Positions 47,440 to 59,001 of a stretch of DNA of 64,000 nt are shown piece by piece. The position numbers and the translations under genes were made by a program. How positions within the stretch are numbered: the first letter of the stretch is position 1; every line of letters starts with the position of its first letter. The DNA is from Enterococcus plantarum (lineage in GTDB: Bacteria; Bacillota; Bacilli; Lactobacillales; Enterococcaceae): the NCBI RefSeq assembly GCF_001730295.1, contig NZ_MIKA01000045.1:1-64000 (forward strand), written 5' to 3'. The notes under the pieces are model-generated. The model did not search any database. It was given only the letters and a program-made list of their open reading frames with translations, and was not told the DNA's origin.

Positions 47440-49496
47440 TTATAATTCTGAAATGATTTTTTTACCAAATGGCGAAAGCTCTTGAAAATTTGTCTCTTTT
47501 TTAAATTCTTTTAGCTTACTTTCGGTACCTTTAACTTGAGAGTAGTTATCAAAATTACTGCTAATTAATAAAAAGTCTTCTTTTGGAAATCCTAAATCTG
47601 TCAAAATACGTTCATAACCGTCAATAGAATTTGAGTATGATTTAATCATATTAATACTTTGTATGAATGCACGATTTTTAGTTGTATCAAAAAGACCTTT
47701 TTGATCAAATAATTCGTATATAGAAATCATTTTTGTCATTTTGAATTTGATAAACTCATCTATTTGGAATAAGGTGTCAATAAAAAAATTAACATCTTTC
47801 CTTGAATAGTTTCCATAAATATCTGTAAATTTATCTATAACACTTTTCATTCCTTTTGTTGAAACTAACAATAGATATACAGGATCAAGCTGTAAGTATT
47901 TTTTTTCTATGGTAATTTCTGAGCTGAAAGAATATTTTGATAGCTTTAAACCATCTAAATATTTATTATCTTCAGACAACAATTTATATTTTATGTCTTT
48001 AATTACATCAAACTCTTTAGGATAGTTTGTAATTGTATCAAATTCTAAAACAAATCTCTGTAGTAATTTGAATTCTATACCTGCATCAATCACATCAGAG
48101 TAATTTATATTAAATTTTTCGTGTAGAGCATTTGTTAGGATAGTAATTTTTTCTTGAGACTCTGGACTTGGTTCTTTTTCAAGGTATAAACTTTCATCTT
48201 CGGCGTCTATAGTTACAATATTTTCATCTTCATATAGTATATTCAACTCGATCCATGTATCAGGATCATACATTTCGTAAATTTCTCTATTTCTTATATA
48301 TATATATTTCCGATTTTTGGTTTTTTAGTATTTAATCTACCAACGCGCCCAATTAAGTTGTTAAGTTCAAAAATGCCTCTTGGTTTATCATAGACGATTA
48401 AGCTATTAGTAGGAGTATTTATTCCTTCTACTAAAGTGCTAGTACATAGAATAGTGTGAATGTTTCCTTTTGAATATTCATTTTCAATGTATTTTCTTAA
48501 AAAAATAGGAGTCTTTCCATGATGGATACCTATCCCTTTTTTTAAATACTCAATATAGTACCAATCAGGATGAATACTATTTGAAATCCATTCAATTATA
48601 TTTTTATCAAATTCAACATATGGTAGTGCAGGGATGTTTCTTTCTAAAAAATTGACGATATTTTTTGGAGAATCAAAATAGATAAACCTTTTATCCGTAG
48701 TTGTTCCATAATAATCGTTGAAATTTTCATCAAAAATTATTTTATTATAAACTAAGTTTAAGTTTGTAATGAATTTCTCAATTTTAATTTTAGAACGATT
48801 AAACTCAACATTCTTGATAAATGGACCCAATAACAAGATTTTATTTGATTTTTCAATAAGGTACTTATAGGTATAATTCATTTTTATTAATCGTTCATTA
48901 TTATGTATATTATTACCTTTGTTTGAATTCAATTTGTAAATTTCATCGTAAACTAAAAAATCAATATTTTTTGCATCTAAATATTTTTGAAATGATCTTG
49001 TACTAATTCTTTCAGGAACAACGATAATAATTTTTTTTGACTCTGAATAATATTGTTCTAGCTCTGCATCAGATGTTATAAGTGTATAAGTATCTCCGAA
49101 GTAATGATAACATTTTTTTCGCAATTCATTCATCAGCGCAATAGTAGGAACGACAAATACCGCATCATCAATTTTTTTTACATTTCTTGCAATATATTCT
49201 AAGGCAATGAATGTTTTTCCGAAGCTCGTAGGTGCGCTTATGAATAGATTGCTCTTTGAAAGTACATTCAAACATTCTTCTTGTTCATTAGTTAGTATGA
49301 CTCTATTATCTAAAAATGATGACCGTACTGATTTACTAAGCCTGCTAAAGAAACTACTATCATCAGAATAAATATCTAAATCTGTGAGGTTAAAGATAGC
49401 ATGATTAATTTTTACGTTATTATAAATATTAAATAAAACTTCCTCTCTTAATTTTTTCATAGAATTATCTAAATAATAGAACTCATCTTTGATCAT
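47440..49496 (-). pseudogene. hamB: HamB-like helicase of a Hachiman-type defence system, frameshifted
   Basis: Superfamily 2 helicase split in two frames. The first part (49496-48294, 400 residues) has Walker A SAPTSFGKTF (about 87-96), the DEIY box (184-187), and motif VI-like NNLIGRVGRLN. It ends at a TAA lying inside an (AT)6 tract. The second part (from about 48292 to 47440) continues in another frame as RNREIYEMYDPDTWIELN and 277 further residues. Removing one AT unit joins the two frames exactly. The total would be about 690 residues. The start at 49496 overlaps the end of hamA by 14 bp. Confidence 0.75.
48296..48307. repeat. (AT)6 dinucleotide tract inside hamB
   Basis: Six AT units lie exactly at the frame break; five units would restore the helicase frame. 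It is a candidate phase-variation tract. Confidence 0.85.
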
Positions 49497-50640
49497 AGTA
49501 TTCCCTACCTTTCTCAGTTGAGTATTCTTCAAAGTGCTTTAGAAATTGTTTTTTGTCTAAAATGGGAAATATGAAAATAAGCACTTCGAATTTATCTTTT
49601 AAATCAACAAGTACATTATTTGTTTCGATACAACTTTGAACATCTTTTTCAAGGTAATTATCATCACACATTAGAAAGAGTATTAATTTTTCTTCAACAT
49701 CATCTGTTACTTCGATAATTTCTCCAAGCCTACTGGTTTGTATATTACGAAAAATTTCTGGATCTATGATATCTTGAGACGTTTCATTGTGTTTTTCTAG
49801 AGATGTTACGGCTTTTTTTATAGCACTGTTTAAGTTGCTATAAAATTTTGCTTCCATGTAGTAAATTTCATTTCGCTCAGGAAAATATATCGTTCCATCA
49901 TTTCCCTTTACAGCTGAACCGGGGGTAGTTTTAAAAATTAATTTAGGATATAAATATTTTAAGCTTTTTTTAGAATCTATAAATTTTGAGACTAATGTGT
50001 GCATAAAAAATTCTCCAATATCGCCATGAAGGATTGTTAAATTTGTATTTATTCCTTGCTCAGAAATAAAGCCAATTTTGTGTAAGGCATCGTAATATCT
50101 TTTTTTCAAAATTTTATCTGTATATCTAGGACTAGGAGTATAAGTTGTAGCAATATTTAAGACATTAGTTTCATCAAATAGGAGATCAATCATTTTATCG
50201 AATAATATTGTTATATCTAAATTTAACTCTTCCCAATTAAAAAATCTTAGTTTTATTTTGCTAGCATAATCATTGACTAATTTACTTTTAAATTCAAGAT
50301 TCTCAGTTATTGTGTATTCTTTGTAGTAGATACCTGCATCATAAGTATTTGTGTTCAAAATTCCTAAATGTTCAATAATTTCATTTTGTATTTCAACGTC
50401 AACTTTGCTATAAATGTATTTATCAAAGCTATTTACAAATATTTTTCCAATACAATATTGAGTTTTAGATAAATTTGTGTAGCATACAATGAAAAACAGA
50501 TTGTCTTGCACTTTATTGTATTTGTTATAGAATTTTTCTACTTCTGCAATGCGGCCTGAATAGTTAAATTCATATGTGCCATCTCTATTGTAATAATCAA
50601 AGACGGCTGGCTGAATAGTATAATGTATTAAAATCTGCAT
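49483..50640 (-). CDS. hamA: HamA-like DUF1837 nuclease of a Hachiman-type system
   Basis: A 385-residue protein. Its C-terminal half is a DUF1837/HamA domain with a PD-(D/E)xK-like pattern: GDIGEFF (206-212), GNDGTIYF (Asp248), and YMEAKFY (Glu263, Lys265), followed by AIKKAVTSLEKH. In known Hachiman systems HamA is held inactive by HamB and degrades DNA when the helicase meets damaged or phage DNA. AGGAGG precedes the ATG at 50640. The gene is notably AT-richer than the neighbouring core genes and lies beside an IS200 element, which suggests transfer. Confidence 0.78.
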   Translation of the reverse strand: MQILIHYTIQPAVFDYYNRDGTYEFNYSGRIAEVEKFYNKYNKVQDNLFFIVCYTNLSKTQYCIGKIFVNSFDKYIYSKVDVEIQNEIIEHLGILNTNTYDAGIYYKEYTITENLEFKSKLVNDYASKIKLRFFNWEELNLDITILFDKMIDLLFDETNVLNIATTYTPSPRYTDKILKKRYYDALHKIGFISEQGINTNLTILHGDIGEFFMHTLVSKFIDSKKSLKYLYPKLIFKTTPGSAVKGNDGTIYFPERNEIYYMEAKFYSNLNSAIKKAVTSLEKHNETSQDIIDPEIFRNIQTSRLGEIIEVTDDVEEKLILFLMCDDNYLEKDVQSCIETNNVLVDLKDKFEVLIFIFPILDKKQFLKHFEEYSTEKGREYYDQR

Positions 50641-51023
50641 CGTTCTCCTCCTAATAATACCCAATAAAATTAATAATTCTTGTAAGTAAACTGCAATCAT
50701 AGTTTTAAAGTGATCATTATGTAAATATTTTAACATAAATAAGTATTTTATAATCATATAGTAATTAATTTTTTGTTTTTTGAATATACATATTGATAGT
50801 ATTGATTAGGTGAATTTGAAACTTTTTAATAGAAAATTAAAATAGTAAAACTAATATTTGGTAGGGTAAGAATTATGGATAAGTTGACTTTAGAATTTCG
50901 GATATATGTAACTAAAAAAGTTCTTGAAGTTATACATAATTTATGATAGCGTTAAATAAACTGCTTTTTGTAAAATAAATAATAGTGTTTTGGCAACTAA
51001 GAGTTAAGAAATGGGGGAGAGAA
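50641..51023. other. very AT-rich divergent region between hamA and the metalloprotease gene
   Basis: This 383-bp region should hold both promoters. A 23-codon ORF (ATG 50875, preceded by GGTAGGG) is visible, but nothing supports that it is used. Confidence 0.4.
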
Positions 51024-51593
51024 ATGAAAAAGAAAATTTTTTATGTGTTGTTTGGATTGGTATTATTGTTAGTATTATCTACAAAAGTGGACGCTGCAAA
51101 ACCACCTAGATTTTCGGGAGTTTTATCTCAGGGAGTTAGAAATATCAAATATTATATTGCACCAAGTGCATCTAGTGTAGCGGGTTATATTGATAATGCT
51201 AAGCACAATTGGATGTATACTGGCTGGGCAAATCCAATTTATATGTATAAGCAAAATCACAATTGGCTATCCAATATAGATGCTCATGGCTATACTAGCT
51301 CTGGCAGTAAAACAGGAGGCTATGTTGAGTTTTATGACAATAATGATAGAGGGATTGCAACGGGAGGGCGTGCACCGAACAGAAACTACTATTATGCAAT
51401 CATTCGTTTTAATATGCACTATAAGAATAATAGTTATATGAGAGATCGAATTCCAAGACATGAGATGGGGCACGCCTTAGGTTTAGCGCATATAAATGAT
51501 AAGACTAGTATTATGCATCCAAGTGTAGAAGGCGGTCCTCGTAGTGTTGATAGAGATGCAAGCAACAAAATTACAGATATATATGGATGGTGA
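51024..51593 (+). CDS. secreted matrixin-like zinc metalloprotease
   Basis: A 189-residue protein: a signal peptide (about 1-24, VDA-A) and a small catalytic domain with the extended zinc motif HEMGHALGLAH (near residues 151-161), plus the Met-turn SIMHP that defines M10-type metzincins. There is no large pro-domain. The ATG at 51024 is chosen because GGGGGAGAG (51013-51021) is the SD. It is closely followed by a lipoprotein gene, suggesting a secreted protease and its cell-surface partner. Confidence 0.85.
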   Translation: MKKKIFYVLFGLVLLLVLSTKVDAAKPPRFSGVLSQGVRNIKYYIAPSASSVAGYIDNAKHNWMYTGWANPIYMYKQNHNWLSNIDAHGYTSSGSKTGGYVEFYDNNDRGIATGGRAPNRNYYYAIIRFNMHYKNNSYMRDRIPRHEMGHALGLAHINDKTSIMHPSVEGGPRSVDRDASNKITDIYGW

Positions 51594-51599
51594 TAAAAT

Positions 51600-52436
51600 A
51601 TGAAAAAACTAACTATAATAGCATTTCTTTGCTTGAGCATTCTTTTAACTGGTTGCAGCAATACGTCTTCTAAAAATGCCATAGTCAAAGACCAACCAAC
51701 AGAAAAAAACAATTCAAAATCAACACCTAAAACCAAAGAAGAAACATCATCAGGAGTCAAAAAAGCAAACTACTACTCTTATCTCGATGAAGTGGATCGC
51801 ACCAACATACAATCATCAACAGTAGAATCCTTTCTAATGTACGATAATACCAAACCAAAAAGTCTTCAAGAAAATACAAATGCTATTTTCTTAGCCCGTG
51901 TAATCTCTATAGATAAAGCGGATGTAGATGCTAATCTTTCTGAAACCGAAAGCAACAGCATTTTACCTGACACTTATGGAAAGCTAGAAGTATTGAAAAA
52001 TATCGAAGGAACAACAGATAAAGAAGTATCATTTATCAGATCAGGTGGTGTTATCAAAGAAAAAGATCGTTTTAAAAACGCTGAAAAAGAAGAAGTAGAT
52101 AAACACAATCGTTTGAGAGCTGAATCGGGCCGGCCTCCTATTACTCAGAGTGAGGATTGGGTGGAAGTGAGAGAAGATGGCGATATTGAACTTCAAGCAG
52201 GTGAGGTATACTTGTTCTTTGCTACGTATAGTGAGGAAAGAGGAGCATACATTTTAGAAGGCTATCAGTATGGTGCTTTGCTACTAGAAGATGACGAACA
52301 ACCAATTTCAAGAACACGTTCTATCCCAAATGAAATTGGAAAAACATGGAAAATAAAAAATGCTTCTTCAGGTGAAGAGCAAGATCTTGGCGATTATTTA
52401 AAAAATGAGCTAGGAATCGAAATGCAAGAAAACTAA
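51600..52436 (+). CDS. lipoprotein of unknown function
   Basis: A 278-residue lipoprotein: a signal with lipobox LTGC (Cys near residue 19), a Ser/Thr/Lys-rich linker (about 20-55), and a globular domain of mixed alpha/beta pattern (NAIFLARVISIDKADVD, EVYLFFATYSEERGAYILEG). No family was recognised. Its ATG lies seven bases after the metalloprotease stop, so the two form an operon; it might hold, inhibit or assist the protease. Confidence 0.75.
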   Translation: MKKLTIIAFLCLSILLTGCSNTSSKNAIVKDQPTEKNNSKSTPKTKEETSSGVKKANYYSYLDEVDRTNIQSSTVESFLMYDNTKPKSLQENTNAIFLARVISIDKADVDANLSETESNSILPDTYGKLEVLKNIEGTTDKEVSFIRSGGVIKEKDRFKNAEKEEVDKHNRLRAESGRPPITQSEDWVEVREDGDIELQAGEVYLFFATYSEERGAYILEGYQYGALLLEDDEQPISRTRSIPNEIGKTWKIKNASSGEEQDLGDYLKNELGIEMQEN

Positions 52437-52469
52437 CATACAATAAAAGTTATTTTAATTACAAAAATA

Positions 52470-52532
52470 CACAAAGAGCATCAAGCCTGTTAAGAGAAAA
52501 ACAGACTTGACGCTCTTTCATTTTTTTTACAG
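52470..52532. terminator. bidirectional terminator
   Basis: AAAGAGC pairs with GCTCTTT and AGCCTGT with ACAGACT inside, then T-rich on the right. It lies between the lipoprotein and scrR genes. Confidence 0.8.
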
Positions 52533-52574
52533 TCCCATCAAAACAGATAGGTCAAAACCCTTAAATCCAAACCA

Positions 52575-53558
52575 TCAAGTTGTCTGCCCCTGAATTAATT
52601 TTACAGGCAACAGATAATTTTTCTCCAATTTTTTTTCAGGGTTTTGTATCCTCTGCAATAAAAGATCAACTAAAATATCCGCATAATCAGCCATTGGTTG
52701 AGCAATCGTCGATAATTGGGGAAAATAGTTCTGAACGAATTTTGTCCCATCATAGCCAATGATCTTGAGCTGTTCAGGAACATTTATCTGCAATTGCTGA
52801 CACTGATTATAGGCAAGAATAGCCGTTAGATCATCTGTACAAAATAAACTGTCAATGTCCTCCGTCTCCAAAATATGCTTGATCTCTAAGTTTTTTAGTG
52901 TTGTTGATCGAGCTGTCGTTTGAATATGAAAAATTTTAGGTTCTAATTCATGTTCTTCTAAAAAATTTAAATACCCGTTTAATCGAAAATTTGTTGGAGA
53001 GTTCGATTCTTGTGAACCTGTCAGGATCGCAATTTTCCTTGCTCCTCTAACGTATAAGGTCTCAGTCGCTAAATACCCGCCTTGGAAATTGTCACTGCCG
53101 ATAATGGGAATAGTATTCCCTAAAAATCGGTCAAAAGAAACAATCGGAAGTTCAACATCTTCATATTCAGTGATCCCTAAGTTGTGGGCACCAGCAATAA
53201 TACCATCAACTTTATTTGCTGCAAGCATATTTATATAATGACGTTCTTTTTCCTTATTATTGGCACTATCACACAAAATGACGCGATACCCCAAATCAAA
53301 GAGTTTTTGTTCGATTCTTTCCACTAACTCCCCAAAAAACGGATTCGCAACAGTTGGGAAAATAAGCCCGATTAATTGTGTGTTTTTACCTTGTAATGAA
53401 CGAGCTAAAGAGTTTGGTTGATAATTAAGCTCTTTCATCGCACGATTTACCTTATCAATTGTTTTTTTGCTTAATGAGCCGTAATTATTAATAACACGGG
53501 AAACAGTCGTAGGAGAGACACCAGCTTTTTTTGCTACATCTGTTAGTTTGACGACCAT
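52575..53558 (-). CDS. scrR: LacI-family repressor, probable sucrose regulator
   Basis: A 327-residue LacI/GalR-type repressor: an N-terminal HTH (LTDVAKKAGVSPTTVSRVIN, about 4-23, then hinge NYQPNSLARSL) and a periplasmic-binding-protein-like effector domain (GLIFPTVANPFFGELV onwards). The ATG at 53558 is preferred to the ORF start at 53624 because AAAGGATGG precedes it. It lies 13 bp after scrB in the same transcript and so autoregulates with the sucrose genes; two matching half-site operators lie in the scrB-scrA intergenic region. Confidence 0.9.
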   Translation of the reverse strand: MVVKLTDVAKKAGVSPTTVSRVINNYGSLSKKTIDKVNRAMKELNYQPNSLARSLQGKNTQLIGLIFPTVANPFFGELVERIEQKLFDLGYRVILCDSANNKEKERHYINMLAANKVDGIIAGAHNLGITEYEDVELPIVSFDRFLGNTIPIIGSDNFQGGYLATETLYVRGARKIAILTGSQESNSPTNFRLNGYLNFLEEHELEPKIFHIQTTARSTTLKNLEIKHILETEDIDSLFCTDDLTAILAYNQCQQLQINVPEQLKIIGYDGTKFVQNYFPQLSTIAQPMADYADILVDLLLQRIQNPEKKLEKNYLLPVKLIQGQTT

Positions 53559-53571
53559 ACAATTCCATCCT

Positions 53572-55053
53572 TTATTGATTAGTTTTCCGCAGTTGCCAAA
53601 ATTGTCCTTGATAGTCTCCGTCACACGTTAAATGAAATCCTGCGTGTCCTTTTTCTGGGAATACTCGCATGGTTGCTACTTTTTCGCCATCGTTGATGAA
53701 AAGTTCAACAACGGAAGAATCAACAAAAATTTGTAATTTCAATGGTTTTTGTTCGATAGAAAATGATCGTACAACGCCATAATCTTCTCCAAAAAGAACA
53801 CCAGCATGACTGCGGTCTATTGTCATTTTACCACGTTGGGAATCAAAATGAATCGTTAATCCTTGATTCTGTTCTTTATCTGCATATAAGGTAAGGGTTC
53901 CAGTGGCTAGAGAATTAAATGATAGGGCTAATTCATAATGATTTGTTGCTGTTTCATGATAAGAATCCTTGCTGTTATCAAAAAGTATTCCTTCATCTAG
54001 GCGTAGTTGTTTCATCTCTTCAACAGGACGTTGGTACAATTTTTTATCCTTTACAATCAATTCCTTCACGATGCTTAAACAATGCGCCCATTCTTCTTGG
54101 TCAGTGGGATATTCAATTTCCGGCAACCCAATCCAGCTGATTGATAATAAGCGCTCGTCGGGGGCTTTAAATGCTTGTGTAGCGTAAACGTCAAAGCCTT
54201 CATCTAAATTTTTCAAGCTAGAAGGATTTGTTAAACAATTTGATTCAGACTGATATGAGTCACCAATGACATACATATTTGGATAGATATTTTGATAATT
54301 GCAAACATCAGAATCTAACCCTTGTGGACAAAAAATAAGTAGAGCGAATTCATCTGTTAAAAGTAAATTGGGGCATTCGATCATAAAACCCATGTCTCGA
54401 TCAGTAAACCCTAATTCACCGATACATTGCCAAGAAAGTAAGTCAGAACTTTTATAGGTTAGAATTTTACCTTTTTCTGTTTCATCTTGCGCTCCGATCG
54501 TCATTAGATAGCCAGACTTATAACGAAAAACTTGAGGATCTCTGAATTCAGAGGTATAACCAGCTGGAGGTGCAGCAATAAGCGGCTGTTCGATTTTTTT
54601 TATGCTACCTGATTGATCCATCCAAGCACCTAATTGATAAGAATGGCGAATCCAATCATCATCACGAACATTACCTGTATAAGCAAGAAATAACTGATCA
54701 GAAATCGGCAGAGCAGTTCCAGAATAAACGCCATGACTGTCGTATAAGCTATCTGGGAATACTTTTGTTCCTTCTTCGTTCCAATCAACCAAATTATCAG
54801 AGGTCATGTGATACCAAGATTTTATACCGTGAACGGGACCCATCGGATAAGATTGATAAAAAACATGCCACTGATCATTGAAAAATGAAAAACCATTTGG
54901 ATCATTTAGTAAACCTGTAGCAGGTTGAATATGATAGCCTAAACGCCAGGTTGACGCATCTATTTTTTGTTTTAGTGAGGCAAGGTGTTCTGTCCCCCAT
55001 TCTTCATAAGGCTGATAACGTTTTTCTCTAGACCAAACTTTTTTTTCGGACAT
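53572..55053 (-). CDS. scrB: sucrose-6-phosphate hydrolase (GH32)
   Basis: Cleaves sucrose-6-phosphate, the product of PTS uptake, to glucose-6-phosphate and fructose. The 493 residues have the GH32 five-blade propeller motifs: LLNDPNG (nucleophile Asp), EFRDPQVF (transition-state Asp), and MIECPNLL (acid/base Glu), then a C-terminal beta-sandwich. The ATG at 55053 follows GAGGAG with 8-nt spacing; the ORF extends further without an SD. It is divergent from scrA and forms a minus-strand operon with scrR. Confidence 0.93.
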   Translation of the reverse strand: MSEKKVWSREKRYQPYEEWGTEHLASLKQKIDASTWRLGYHIQPATGLLNDPNGFSFFNDQWHVFYQSYPMGPVHGIKSWYHMTSDNLVDWNEEGTKVFPDSLYDSHGVYSGTALPISDQLFLAYTGNVRDDDWIRHSYQLGAWMDQSGSIKKIEQPLIAAPPAGYTSEFRDPQVFRYKSGYLMTIGAQDETEKGKILTYKSSDLLSWQCIGELGFTDRDMGFMIECPNLLLTDEFALLIFCPQGLDSDVCNYQNIYPNMYVIGDSYQSESNCLTNPSSLKNLDEGFDVYATQAFKAPDERLLSISWIGLPEIEYPTDQEEWAHCLSIVKELIVKDKKLYQRPVEEMKQLRLDEGILFDNSKDSYHETATNHYELALSFNSLATGTLTLYADKEQNQGLTIHFDSQRGKMTIDRSHAGVLFGEDYGVVRSFSIEQKPLKLQIFVDSSVVELFINDGEKVATMRVFPEKGHAGFHLTCDGDYQGQFWQLRKTNQ

Positions 55054-55080
55054 ATATATTCTCCTCGTAAGCGTATTCTC

Positions 55081-55215
55081 ACATATAGTGTAACTATTTA
55101 GCATTTGAATGTCAAACGTATAACAAAATATTTATTTATGTATAGAGGTATATTTTTAATTATCATTTATAATTGATATACGTTTGACAATTATTTAAAA
55201 TAGTGGCATACTTTG
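55081..55215. promoter_or_regulatory. mirror-symmetric scrB/scrA divergent promoters with ScrR half-site operators
   Basis: Minus promoter: TTGACA (plus strand 55110-55115), 17 bp, TACACT (55087-55092). Plus promoter: TTGACA (55184-55189), 17 bp, CATACT (55207-55212). Each -35 element lies inside TATACGTTTGACA, present as inverted copies at 55110-55122 and 55177-55189, and suited to a LacI-type repressor. The core AACGTT is shared with many LacI-type operators. Confidence 0.8.
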
Positions 55216-55301
55216 TATGTGAAAAAGCGATTACATTTTTTGGAAACAAGATAGTTTCTTCTATTTCAGTAGCGCTTAAATGACAATTAGGGGGAAAGAA
55301 G

Positions 55302-58866
<3,565 letters not shown>

Positions 58867-58884
58867 GCAAAAGAGAAAAGTATA

Positions 58885-58970
58885 CAGCCCAGAAAAATAG
58901 GTCAACCTCTACAAAGGATAGAAAAACGATTTTTGTAGAGAGTCCCTGATTTTTCTGGGCTGTTTTGATT
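58885..58970. terminator. large nested terminator
   Basis: CAGCCCAGAAAAAT pairs with ATTTTTCTGGGCTG (58949-58962), with an inner CTCTACAAA / TTTGTAGAG pairing. It separates the convergent glucosidase and alpha-galactosidase genes. Confidence 0.85.
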
Positions 58971-59001
58971 CTGAAAATGAGTATAGAGATTCGTTAGCTA
59001 A

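Noticed and set aside
50875-50946. 23-codon ORF upstream of the metalloprotease gene
   Set aside because: It has a weak SD-like GGTAGGG but no hydrophobic or conserved pattern; too little to call a gene or leader peptide.
55218-55237. possible CcpA (cre) site near TGAAAAAGCGATTACA upstream of scrA
   Set aside because: Only the right half fits the cre consensus; the left half is out of spacing by two bases, so it is not called.
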